Below, in pieces: positions 30,640 to 40,894 of a stretch of 64,000 bases of DNA. The DNA comes from Clavaria fumosa (taxonomy: Eukaryota; Basidiomycota; Agaricomycetes; Agaricales; Clavariaceae), in assembly GCA_951802425.1 (NCBI GenBank), contig OX637796.1, forward strand, positions 2,108,001-2,172,000, written 5' to 3'. Each line of letters begins with the position of its first letter. The first letter of the stretch is position 1. The notes under the pieces were generated by a model. The model worked only from the letters and a program-made list of their open reading frames with translations, was not told where the DNA came from and made no database searches. The position numbers were made by a program, and so were the translations under genes.

Positions 30640-32672
30640 TCAAATTGTGGAAATGTAATCTACTATCCTATTGATTTCACCTGCAAGCTCATCATCATCT
30701 GAGAGATCCTCTACAGCCTCAGCGATCTCTTCCACACTAACGACTGGTGATGGTGGACTCGTTAGACTAGAAGAACCTCCCTTCTTCGTCCCTGGTAGAG
30801 GAATCCCTGTAAATCCATTTAAAGTGTATGTCCGTTGTATGTATTCAAGAATTTGTGTATTTGCCCGATGACGATGGGTGCAATGGTCAAGAACTGAGCT
30901 ATATATCTTGCTACTGCTTGCTTTGAGCCAGTCAAGGATGTTGGTGAAGAGCTTTTCTTCATCATGTATGGCAGTATCAAGGCGGTGCAACTCCACATTG
31001 CAGCGAACAATTTCAGACCGTGCTTGAGCAATGCGCTGATCTTGTCTCATGACTGCCTGAATAACAGGTTGTGCCCAACGTTTCTGGTGGAGCTCATCAC
31101 AGGAGTTATTGAGGAAGTCAAACTCTTCAAGAAAGTTGCTATTCGAGACTTTGGACCAGTCAACTGTTGGACAGGGTGGGTCAAGACTTACTGCAGCCAC
31201 ATTATATGCCTTCACGGCATTTTGAATGGCTGCACATCGTTTCTGCAAAGCTTTTGCAATGTGTGTGCATGCCTTGTATCCTGTACAGGAATCAGTACGC
31301 ATCCATGCTTGAAATTCAGAAAGGGGTACTAAACCTGTGTGAGAGAGGTTGAGCTTGTGCAATTCAAAAAGGCGTTGCACAACAAGGTGCCTTAAATTCT
31401 CCAGGGCTCGGCAATACCGATGTGTCTGAATATACTTCATTGTCTCGACATATTCTGGGTCTCCTGGTTGCCAGTGTCTCGAAACCCCCAATTTTACTTC
31501 CAACTTGATAACCTCCAACAGGATTCCATCTTTCTTCTCAGCAAGGTGGCGCCATTCAGTCTCAATCTTTCAGGTTTGTGAAGCTGTTGTGCCATAGCTG
31601 AAGTTGTCACTGGCAGGAGTGCTGTTCATGAACGATCTGGATGTCTTCTCATACTGCAAACTATACATATTGTAAATAAATGGGCCATGATCATCTAATG
31701 GGCACTTACTTGATGTCCTGCAGCTTCTGGAGAAGTTCAACATATGCAACGGCATAAATATTATATTCAGGTTCTTTCCCAAGTGTCTCGAAGTAGATGC
31801 GCTGTTTGTCCTGCCATGTCTTAATGTCTTCATCGCTGATTCCAAGTGATGACTTAGCATCTGCCAGCACAATAGATTCTGTTTTGATTATGTCGAGCAC
31901 CTGAACATAGTTGTTATAAAGCATAAGGCCAAGATTCTGGTATTTATCTTCATCCCAATTTTTGAGGAATAGGTCAATGAATATGTGTCGGTTGAATGCA
32001 GATACGTAACGTGTGAGGGGTGCAACATGGTTTGATGCACTGAATACACATGCAAGAGTTTCGAAATCTTCAAGTCCTGCACTGTCAATGAAATTTGGGT
32101 GGTATTTCAGCTGGCATAGATAGTTGTGCGCATAACTGTGAAAAGTGTTCACACAAAAACAAGAGCCCAATTCCTTGAATCGAGGGCCCAAAGAACTTGA
32201 GAGCACAGTCTTTTCAAATGAACAGCCAATGTTGTAGCCGTATAAAATGCAGGGACCAAGTATGTCAAATGACTTAGCGACAATGGCAAGCGGGTATTTC
32301 GCCCTGCTTATCATGAGAATAAAATTGAGACAGACTGAGACTAGACTCACAACTCGCCACTCTGAACCATGTCAGCAACCCACAGGATGAGCCCATGCCT
32401 GCAGGCGGAAGCAAATATCCTGCTCTCCTTGAATATCCCCCAAGTACCCTTCTCCCCTGCAGCCTTCCAGTGTTCTGCATGGCATCCATCACCAACACCT
32501 TCCTTCTCTTGTAATACCATTCTTCCATCTGCCTCATCCATGGAGAAATCATCAGTAGCATGATGATGCACCTCACCTGCAAATTGATTGACAAAAGTCT
32601 CTGGCAAGAAGTAGTTGCTCTCATCGAAGACATGAGTATCGCTCACTGCTTGCTGCTTGGGGGTCAAGTGGC
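30640..32672 (-). pseudogene. KDZ transposase, N-terminally truncated, one premature stop
   Basis: Exons on the minus strand 32672-32351, 32303-31710 and 31660-30640. Landmarks: SNYFLPETFVNQFAGEV, WGIFKESRIFASACRHGLIL, WVADMVQSGELAKYPLAIV, YGYNIGCSF, LGPRFKELGSC, FHSYAHNYLCQLKYHP, LEDFETLACVFSASN, the YEKTSRSFMNSTP segment and a long helical C-terminus (KLGVSRHWQPGDPEYVETMK, ALENLRHLVVQRLFELHKLN, TGYKACTHIAKALQKR). These fit the Kyakuja-Dileera-Zisupton family. The N-terminal CxC region and the DGN-type first catalytic segment are absent because the frame begins beside the right TIR. A TGA at about 31570 replaces an expected Arg in SQT-x-KIETEWRHLAEKKD. So this copy cannot make active enzyme. 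Confidence 0.85.
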
Positions 32673-32708
32673 AAGCTAATTAGCTAATGGTCATGTGATG
32701 ACCAGGTG
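32673..32708. repeat. Right TIR of the KDZ element
   Basis: Ends CCAGGTG followed by the target duplication GACTTAGG. Confidence 0.88.
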
Positions 32709-32716
32709 GACTTAGG

Positions 32717-33980
32717 CTTAATCCTCTCAGGGGATGGTGCAATCGATAAGTGGGTAGGTAATGATGCCTGGAATGCGAAGTTCTGCCAGCTATTTATACT
32801 CAAATTTGTGTATCTACTACATTTGGAAGAATACAGCATAGCTCCTTAACTAGTAATTCTACCATACTGTTTAAGGACTCTAAATTAAGGAGAATTCAAT
32901 GGCTTTACATATCAGGTAAGATCATAATTTTATCTCATGTCCTCACTGAGATATTCCTTCTCGAAGGTTCTACATATTCTAAGAATAATCAAAATGAGTC
33001 ATGATGACTCATTTCTTGGGTCCCAGTCATTGGGGTTTGTGGGGAAGGACCCCACGATCACCCCCAATCGCTTCTACGACGTTCCGCAACTTTCTGCAAC
33101 TTTCCGCGATGTTCCTGGCCTTGATCACATCGTTATCTCATCTATACTTCCTCTGTCTCCTCTTATCTCCCCAGACTAGTCATAATTAAGCGTACTAGCC
33201 CTATTTAGCATGTGTTTCAGCTGTATTCTATGCCAGATACATGCTAGTAACACCCTAGTACAAAGGGAGACAAGGGGAGGGCTGAGGGACTGCACACAAA
33301 GGTCATGGGCACACAGTCTGCTCGTGAGGATGACTAGTCCATATCTGGAAGTGCGGCAGTGTCAGCCATCACTGCTGATCGCTGCCCTCACCACCATGAG
33401 AACTGGGCCAAACTGTCAGTCCTCGATTGCTCGATCAAGGTCCGATCATGATTGGGACTGCCCCACAATGCCAGAGTGGTGCCAAACTCGCACCAGCGAG
33501 TTCGCGACCCTGTAGCTCAGCCGCAAGTGCTCCGTGTCTCTCATAAACTCGCGGGTATGACCTTACAGACCTTCCCGACATTTCTGTCTGTTCAGACTTT
33601 CCATTTAAAGCCTCCCTTTAGCGCTATTTTAGTAATACTAGAGTATGGCCTAAACAGCAGTAGAACCAGCCTGAGCAAGTGAATAACAGTTACTTCCTTT
33701 TCCTTTTATGCATATAAGGGTAAAAGAGCAGTGGAAATTCAATGGTAAAAACCGTTTGTTTGTGCGGTTCTTCGTTCCTGCTGTAGAGCCATTTCTTTCT
33801 GTCCTAGTACCACTTTCCATAGCTTATGTCATATTGGGAGTAAGTTTACATGGGTAAGTAGTACAGAATGGGTAAAGGACCTAGAGAGGGCATAGGAATG
33901 TATTGAAGAGATGCATAATTGCCTGGATCATCTGTCCAAGGGGCTAAGTACTATAGGTACTCAAGTACCCTAACAGTCAC
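32717..33980. other. Spacer between KDZ element and Plavaka fragment
   Basis: No gene recognised. A perfect palindrome ATGAGTCATGATGACTCAT (two TGAGTCA sites) lies at about 32995-33013. From about 33030 to 33560 the sequence is richer in CpG than its surroundings, so it may be a younger insertion such as a solo LTR, but no terminal repeats or TSD could be fixed. Confidence 0.4.
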
Positions 33981-35062
33981 CTGAGAAGAAATTTTGTAAT
34001 TGGCACTGTCCATTGGGCTCAAATGTGTGGTAAGGGATGTAATCAAATTCTTCATTGAAATTGGGGTTGTTGAGGAGGTTGTGGACAACCAAATGTGGAT
34101 CCCGAAACCAGACCCCATAATGGGTGTCCATCCATGGCAGAGACTCACCATCTGTCCGTTTGCCTTGATACTGTGCAGAAAAGCTCTGCCAAGGAACATT
34201 GCCAAGGGGTGTCACATCAATTGTTGCATGAAGATCACTACAGTCAGCGAATGGAGGGACATCATTATGTTCAAATAATTGAGCAGCCCAAATGGCAAGC
34301 AAATCATTGACATCCCCTGCAGACATTTGATTACAACAATATAGGAAGTCAGCAAGTTCAAATTCGATACAACTCCCATAAGGGGTCCAATCTTCTGATG
34401 AGTGAGGGTGTTGTGGTACCAGTGGTGAACCTGGAGGTAGGTTGTTGCCAGCTTGATCACATGGGATGCCTGGAAAAATTGTAGTGTAAAGAAATCTCAG
34501 GGTTTTGCTACATACTATTCATGAATGGATGGAATTCCTTTGTCAGTTTGAAATCGTCTTCATAGCTCTCATGAGGCTGAGTAGATGGAGATGGTATGCT
34601 TGTCTCTGAAAATTCTGTAATACAAGGTGAAGATTCAGTCATCAGTGCTGTATTGCAGAAAACATTCTCAAGTGCATTACCAAGATAGGCTGGGGATGGA
34701 AGCTCAGGGCTCCATAGCAAACTTGAAGCAACTGGTACAGGATCAGGATTATGGTAAGACAGGAGAGGTGATGAAGAATGAGTCAGTATATGTCAAGGCA
34801 AGGAAGATGGTAGATCAGTTGGTTCATGTCGAGGCGAGGATGGTAGATCAGTTGGTTCATGTACAATTGTGGGATGGACAGTTCAAAGGCATTTGATGAG
34901 CCCTTGGTGCTTCTGAAAATGTCGTCTGCAGCCTGTGACTGTACAGTAGAACTGATATGGATTGAATGGTTTCCAAGGGCGAGGTTGGAAAGGGGGCATC
35001 GTTGATGAGCCATGCATGTGGTTGGCTTGCATACTCGGAGGTTCAAGTTCAGGTATGCTCAT
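33981..35062 (-). pseudogene. Plavaka-type transposase, N-terminal part only
   Basis: From ATG 35062 the minus strand reads MSIPELEPPSMQANHMHG and a C2H2-like finger (FYCTVTGCRRHFQKHQG), then Ser/Pro-rich linkers. These include a duplicated MNQLIYH/HEPTDLPSS segment around 34790-34860 in overlapping frames. Then comes the family signature FELADFLY, QMSAGDVNDLLAIWAAQL, PLGNVPWQSFS, THYGVWFRDPHLVVHNLLNN and FNEEFDYIPYHTF, ending at a splice donor (GTGACT at 33980). The catalytic part that should follow is missing to the left. In mushrooms Plavaka are CACTA-related DNA transposons. The second finger His is replaced or lies in another exon. Confidence 0.75.
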
Positions 35063-35231
35063 GGCACTGAGGCACTGAGAAAAAGTTCAATATGAAATAA
35101 CATGTGCATACAAAAAAGTTCCTTCTGCCTGTAACCTTCACTGAGCATCACCATGGATAAAATCCAGACTTGAGCCTCCAATATCTCAAAGCATCCTGGG
35201 GCCATTGACATTGGTGTCAAGTGCAAGTGAC

Positions 35232-35472
35232 TAGGGTGTAACACAGGTAAACCCGCGGGTATCTCAACGCTGACCCGTACCCGCACCCGGGGTGTAACCA
35301 TACCCATACCCGGCGGGTTTACCCGTCAAAATGAGCCCTAGAACAATCAAAATGGACAAGAATTGAGTGAGATATGCTTGAAACAGTGATTTCAGATTGT
35401 TATAAGCATATCTCACTCAATTCCTGTCCGTTTTGGATGTTCTAGGGCTCATTTTAAAGCGCACGGGTAGCA
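35232..35472. mobile_element. hAT-like foldback MITE, copy 2, one end missing
   Basis: Same family as 22721-23040 in reverse orientation: starts TAGGGTGTAACACAGGTAAA, has the palindromic arms with TGAGCCCTAGAACA and TGTTCTAGGGCTCA-type sequence, and stops at CGCACGGGTAGCAG without the last 70-80 bases and the closing TIR. AAGTGAC is present at both borders (7 of 8 bases of a possible duplication). Confidence 0.85.
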
Positions 35473-35475
35473 GAA

Positions 35476-38400
35476 GTGACACACAAAAGAAGAAATTCAG
35501 GTGGAGTCTGCAAAACGGCTTTTAGCAAAAGAAGGGCTCGAGCAAAAGAAAAAGCTATGATTGCCCGCATTGCTGCTCTTGAAAATCAGCTTGTGAAGGA
35601 GGATGCTGGCAGTATGGAGAGGGAAGGCTGTCACCCTCAACATTCAACATACCATTCATCACAATCAGACCTTTTTGTTGATGAGGATCCACTTGATTCA
35701 GGCTCAGACTTCCAGCTAGTTGTTGAAAGAGAAACAGAGAGTGACAACACAGGCACAAGAGAACTTGAGGAGTTAGTTTGCAAAGCAAAGAAAGCAAAGC
35801 TGTCAATCTGGCACAAAATCAATGAAAGGCGTGCCGATACTGCCACAGGACATCAGAGCAAACAAGAAAAGGTGAGATATGTCAACATAACTGGTTTGGT
35901 CAATAATACCAGAGCCAGAACCAGATGACTATGCTCCGTCAGAGCCAAAGCCAGAGCCAAAGCCAGACAAGTACAATTCGTGGTGTGGATAGAATGCTCA
36001 GGCATAGAGGTGCTTATGCCATTGTGCCTACAACCATGGATGCTCTGCGAACCCCAGACAAGACAAATAAAGACTATGTCTCCAAGGAAGATAGAGCAAT
36101 TGGTGAACTGACACCAAAGATCGAGCGCATCAAGTTGAAGGGCAAATCGGATGTTGATGACTCTTTGGCAATGTCAGTGTCACTCCCTGAGTTAGCCACA
36201 AATTCGCCCGATGCTGCTACTTACTGAATTGTCCCTATTTTACTTTGATTTAAGCATGAAATCTGGTGAACATGCAGCCCTTGTTACACCACAGTGGCGC
36301 AAGCTCGGCCCAGCTATCCAGCTTCATCCAAGGCAAAGCAGCGTCTGCCAGTTCAAAGTCTTCAACAGTGCCATTGACAGCATTCTCAGAGTCTGGTTTG
36401 ACACATAGTTCAGCTGAGGTCTCAAAGGTAAGTCAGACAGCTTGAATGATGTTCTTGGGTGACGAAATGACATGGCAATCCCCAGAATATGCATGTTCAA
36501 GGCCGCCAGGCTGATGCAGATGATCCTTTTGAAACTGATGAGGAGCTGGAGCATGAGGCAGTGCTCTCAAGTCCTCATAAAGGCCAGCAGCGGTTGACCA
36601 GCCAGGTAAGGCGATCCTTGATCACACCTTTGGTCTACTATGATTATTATTGCAGGCCATTGTCAAAATTGAGCCTGCAGATGATGTCAACATCAAACTG
36701 GAGGATACCAGCACAAAGCTTGCACACCGCCGAATCATGAATAAGGATCTTCTGGCAGGCTGCCAGGATTCTAATCGCTTCCGTTGTCAATTTGTCCCCA
36801 CTTTTCTCAAGCTTGTTGCAGGTGATAAGGACCCTTGGATCCTTGCTGATAAGGATCACTGCAAGACCAAAACCTGGTGAAAATCACCATATGAAACACC
36901 CTGAGAAGTGGTGAATAGCAATGGTTTCCTAGGTGAAAATCACCAGGACTTGTTGATAATCACATCTTTATTGGGTACATGAAATGGGTGATTTTCACCA
37001 CTTATATGACCAAATTCACCCACTGTTCTCTGGGTGAATTTCACTCTATCACAAGTGCCTTTTAAACTGATCTAATAGGTGAATTTCATGTTGGTTTTTT
37101 GTGTCATCTTAGTCATAATCTTAGGTGTTTTTCACTCTCTTTCACTGCAAGAAATTGCACAAAATTAATTTGTTGATGATATCTTGAAACTGTATTGGTT
37201 GATAATCAGGTACATCAAATGGGTTATTTTTCAGCACATATATGACCAAATTCACCTGCTGCTCTCCAGGTAAATGTCACTGCTATCAAGCACATTTTAA
37301 CCTGATATTTGAGGTGGCTTCTACATACATTGAGTGATTTTAACTATGTCTCTAGGTATTTTTTTAGCCTCTAAATTATGCACTCAATGGGAGTTGAACT
37401 CAAGTGCTCATGGAATTGGACTTAACCCATAACTGCTATGTTACCCATTACACTACAGTCCCCATCTAGACAATAAGATTTTGTGGCTTAATGTCACTCA
37501 CATTGAGAGATGTATCACTCAATATCCTCCAGTTTAATATCACTTAGATTGAGGGGTGTATTGTATCACTCAAAGTCCTCCAGTTTAATCACTCAAATTG
37601 AGAGGTGTATTATATCACTGAGTATCCTTCAGTTTAATATCACTCAAATTCATGGGGTGTATTGTATCACTCAATATCCTCCAGCTTAATATCACTCAAA
37701 TTGAAGGTGTTTTGTATCACTCAATATCCTTCAGTTTAATATCACCCAAATCAAGGGGTGTATTGTATCACTCAATATCCTCCAACTTAATATCACTCAA
37801 ATTAAGGGGGCCTATTGTATCACTCAATATTCTACAGTTTAATATCACTCAAATTGATGGATGTGTTGTGCCACTCAATATCCTCCAGCTTAATGTCACC
37901 CAAATCAAGGAGAATCAAGGAGGTGTATTGTATCACTCAATATCCTCCAGCTTAATATCACTCAAATTGAAGGTGTTTTGTATCACTCAATATCCTTCAG
38001 TTTAATATCACCCAAATCAAGGGGTGTATTGTATCACTCAATATCCTCCAGCTTAATATCACTCAAATTAAGGGGGCTATTGTATCACTCAATATTCCCC
38101 AGCTTAATATCACTCAAATTGATGGGTGTGTTGTATCACTCAATATCCTCCAGCTCAATATCCCTTAATTCCAAAATCACCCATCACCTGTTTTTTGGGT
38201 GAAAGTCTTAAATCATCTGTCTAGATGGTGATATCAACCTGCTATTGGGTCCATAGTGGATGCGGTCATCATCTTACAAAAGGTCTGGTGACGGATCTAT
38301 GGTGATGATGTTGAGCTGGTTATCAAGGTCAATGACAATGTTTTCTACAATGTAAGTCCCTTTCTAAGTTGACAATCACAGTATTTGACATGCCCTAGTC

Positions 38401-39110
38401 CATGCAGCACCTTTACGAATGGCGTGCCAGCTTTGGTTCAAATGCTATTTGCATCGTGAACACTTTTTTCACCTCTGATGTTCATGATGACAAGCTTGCA
38501 ATGACTGAGCAGCGTGCCACTTTCAGCAAATTTATGCTCAGTGATCTTCATTTCCTTTATTCTTCTGCTAATGGTGATGATGCCTATGTGCGTGACAAAT
38601 ATATGCATCAGCATACATTCTGATATTGTTCACAGAAATTCCAGGGCCTATTCCGCTCCCCTTTCATTCTGAAAACTTTTGCAACACATCTTTCTGCTAT
38701 TGAGGGCAGTGTTGCATATCGCCCAGGTCAGGAACATGAACCAAAACTGGCCCTCACCCTTTCGGCAGCTGCTGTGCATCCATCCATATATCCTTGTCTT
38801 CATCACATACTCATGTTACTAGGTGGAACGAGCCTTTACATTATGGGCAGATGGCAGCATCACTAACGAGTCAATTGCCTATGAACAGAAAATGAAGAAG
38901 GGGAAAGGGCCTGTCACAGGCATTGTAAAAGGGCTAAACAAGGCCTCAGGCAAGATGTTGACTAAGCCAACTGCATTCAGCAATGCTAACTGGGGTGATG
39001 AATGCCACATCTACTTGCACTATGGACCCAATAGCAGGTTGTTATCACCATCTGGTCAGATGATTTATGACTTTCACCCAAAAATCAGTGCAAAACAGGT
39101 GATGGGTGAT
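35476..39110 (+). pseudogene. Conserved basidiomycete gene of unknown function, broken by repeats
   Basis: Exon-like pieces on the plus strand. The N-terminal piece is basic coiled coil (KTAFSKRRARAKEKAMIARIA, EELVCKAKKAKLSIWHKINE). A middle piece at 36647-36880 has AIVKIEPADDVNIKLED and RFRCQFVPTFLKLVAGDKDPW. After a 1.3-kb repeat insertion a C-terminal part follows: SIVDAVIILQKVW, QHLYEWRASFGSNA, MTEQRATFSKFMLSDLHFLY, FRSPFILKTFATHLSAIEGS, VERAFTLWADGSITNE and NKASGKMLTKPTAFSNANWGD. I recall this order (KLVGG-x-KDPW, YDWRSNF, SPYIVQTFA, VERALRLWADG, FSDANWG) from many mushroom hypothetical proteins. Function unknown. Frames are not all joinable, and the repeat sits between KTKTW and SIVDAV, so the gene is probably dead. 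Confidence 0.55.
36880..38231. repeat. Repeat element R with minisatellite, inserted in the gene
   Basis: The left part has two diverged copies of a ~240-base segment (about 36957 and 37195) with palindromic GGTGATTTTCACC-type words. The right part, about 37480-38165, is an array of some 13 units of ~50-58 bases with the core CACTCAATATCCTCCAGCTT and TATCACTCAAATTGAGGGG. A block of about 160 bases at 37674-37835 recurs at 37939-38098. The right border has ACAGGTGATGGGTGAT in inverse orientation. Origin unknown. Confidence 0.75.
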
Positions 39111-39356
39111 TTCTAATCACCATCAAAATCAAGGGATATTCACTAGAAAATATTGAGTTATATAATACACCCTCAATTTGGGTGATATTAAATTGGAGGA
39201 TATTAGGTTGTGCAAAACACTCTTGAAATCAAGGGATATTCAACATGATGAGATTGAGTTATATAATACACCCCCCAATATGGGTGATATTCAACTAGAA
39301 GATATTGGGTTGTACAAAACACTCTTTACATCAAGGGATATTCAACATGATGAGAT
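39054..39356. repeat. Inverted shorter copy of repeat element R
   Basis: Starts CAGATGATTTATGACTTTCA, the reverse complement of 38172-38220, and continues with minisatellite units in the opposite orientation (GGGTGATATTAAATTGGAGG, TTGAGTTATATAATACACCC). Together the two copies bracket an 830-base coding segment. Confidence 0.7.
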
Positions 39357-39381
39357 TATCAGACTGGGTCTCACACAACTT
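39356..39381. repeat. Tip of a family B LTR (about 26 bases)
   Basis: TATCAGACTGGGTCTCACAC and the following AACTTA equal the outer end of the B1/B2 LTRs; similarity stops after that. Probably a scar of a deleted insertion, though so short a match proves little. Confidence 0.45.
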
Positions 39382-39420
39382 AGGGGTAACATCAGCAAAA
39401 TGCTAGCTGAACTGTAGCAT

Positions 39421-40342
39421 ACCATACTTGTATATCACACAAAGTGCTTGATAGTGTGTGAGTGTGAGTATAGAAATGTCCCTGGTAGGTATGAATGTCT
39501 ATGTACTGGTAGAGCATATGTACTTATAAGTATGGAACATGCCTTGTAGGTATAGAGGTCTATGTAGTGGTATGTATGGGCATGTGTAAGCAAGGTATGC
39601 TCTGCAGAGTCTGCACAGCATCCATATCTTATGCCTAGTCATCCTGTGCCAAATGTCATGCAAAGTAGGTGGCTCAGCCTTGTTTTCTTCCTCATTCTGT
39701 GTTCATGTCATTGCAAGAATGGTTTTTTATCTCCCATCAGTCCAGGATTATGTCAACACAAAACCGGATGACAGTGACAAGTCTCGAGCAGCTCAGCGAG
39801 TGCAACTCTGGTTCAATACATGGTCTGACTGTGCCCACCTAATTGGGAGAAATGGCGAAAAGCTTCATCCCAATGTCATTGCATTTCTCAAGGATGATGA
39901 GGATGAAGTGCAAGCACAGCCAAGAGGAGCGATTCTAGGCTTCAGGTGCTGTTCGTTTATGCAAGACTCGCTAAAGGATGCCCTAGACGCAGTGCGACAT
40001 CTCCAATTACATCTTGTGCTGCACGGACTTACATTGTTGCTAGATTGTTTGTCTTGATCACATCGATGGCAGGTTCTCTTTCTTTGTTCGTGTACCAGGT
40101 CTCCTCCCTGTCACAGAGGGCCCATTAAAGGTTGACTGCTATGCACCCCCTCGTGAATTGACAAACACTGTCATGCAGCAGCACATTCAATCAATGATGC
40201 AATATTTCATCGACAACATTGCTTCTCACCATCTGCAATTACTCGAGGATCACTTCAAATTTTCAAAGGTCAAGCCAGGCTGGATCGTGTCAGAAGGTTT
40301 GGATATCAAAGTGCTGCAGTTCCCATCACCTACCCAAAGAGG
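39421..40342 (+). pseudogene. Unidentified gene fragment ending at chromovirus A2
   Basis: Open pieces at 39719-40061 and 40098-40342 look coding (SVQDYVNTKPDDSDKSRAAQ, FNTWSDCAHLIGRNGEKLHP; then PRELTNTVMQQHIQ, LQLLEDHFKFSKVKPGWIVS). Intron-like GT/AG ends lie between them. The frame is cut at 40342 by the A2 LTR. No family recognised. 39421-39600 has simple GTATG/TAGGTAT repeats and nothing else. Confidence 0.35.
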
Positions 40343-40883
40343 TGTCAGTCCGAGTCCCTCACAGAAGCAAGAAGGGGAAAGAAGCTCGATTTCAACGTAG
40401 GGAACTACACACATTACAAAGGTACTATATATACTGGGGAAAGGAGGCTGTGTAGGGGATGAGTCATAAAAAGGGGAATGAGGCTATGTGCACTGAGTCG
40501 CGTGGAATAGGGGAGGCAGTATAGGGAAAAGGGGATACCAAATACAGAAGGTAGCAGCAAGGGACGGATAAGGGGAAAATGACAAGAGAAATGCTTAGCA
40601 TGGGCTTGGCTGGCTGTGGAGGGGCCTGGATTAGTCCCGATTAGGGTAGATTACTTGATGGGAGCTGTCAGAGGGATTATTGCTGATCCGCCTCCATCAC
40701 GAATTGCAAAGTGTGGGAAAAGGTCAAGGAACGTGGGCGTGGGCACGTGGCAGCGCTTATCGGGAGCTCATAGGCGCCGGAGCATGGTCGCGGAGGGTCA
40801 TGTGGTCCCATACTTGGCCCTCGTAACTAGTCCCTAGCGCGTTGTGGATTCAGTGATGGCGGCTTACGTAATGGATCCTGACA
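40343..40883 (-). repeat. 3' LTR of chromovirus A2 (541 bases)
   Basis: Matches 46344-46903 except for C/T differences and a missing ~19-base segment near CATGGTTGCGGGCGACTCCA of the other copy. Confidence 0.9.
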
Positions 40884-40894
40884 TGGCCCCCTCT

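Larger units (their letters stand above)
27019..32708 (-). mobile_element. KDZ-type DNA transposon, 5.7 kb, TIR and 8-base TSD
   Basis: 36-base terminal inverted repeats at 27019-27054 and 32673-32708 differ at one position; they start CACCTGGTCATCACATGACC. GACTTAGG at 27011-27018 and again at 32709-32716 is the 8-base target duplication. The element holds, all on the minus strand, a KDZ transposase lacking its N-terminus right beside one TIR, one or two unknown genes and an HMG-box-like gene. The transposase truncation next to an intact TIR implies internal deletion, so the copy is probably non-autonomous. Confidence 0.85.

Noticed and set aside
27685..32672. A TET/JBP oxygenase gene, known as a companion of some fungal KDZ elements
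   Set aside because: I looked for it among the KDZ-internal frames and saw no dioxygenase motif (no H-x-D with a distal H in a coherent frame).
33480..33560. Possible tRNA-like segment (CTGTAGCTCAG)
   Set aside because: No cloverleaf, anticodon stem or T-arm could be placed.
37490..38165. CRISPR-like regular repeat array
   Set aside because: Repeats are direct, adjacent and diverged, without unique spacers, in a eukaryotic genome; it is a minisatellite.
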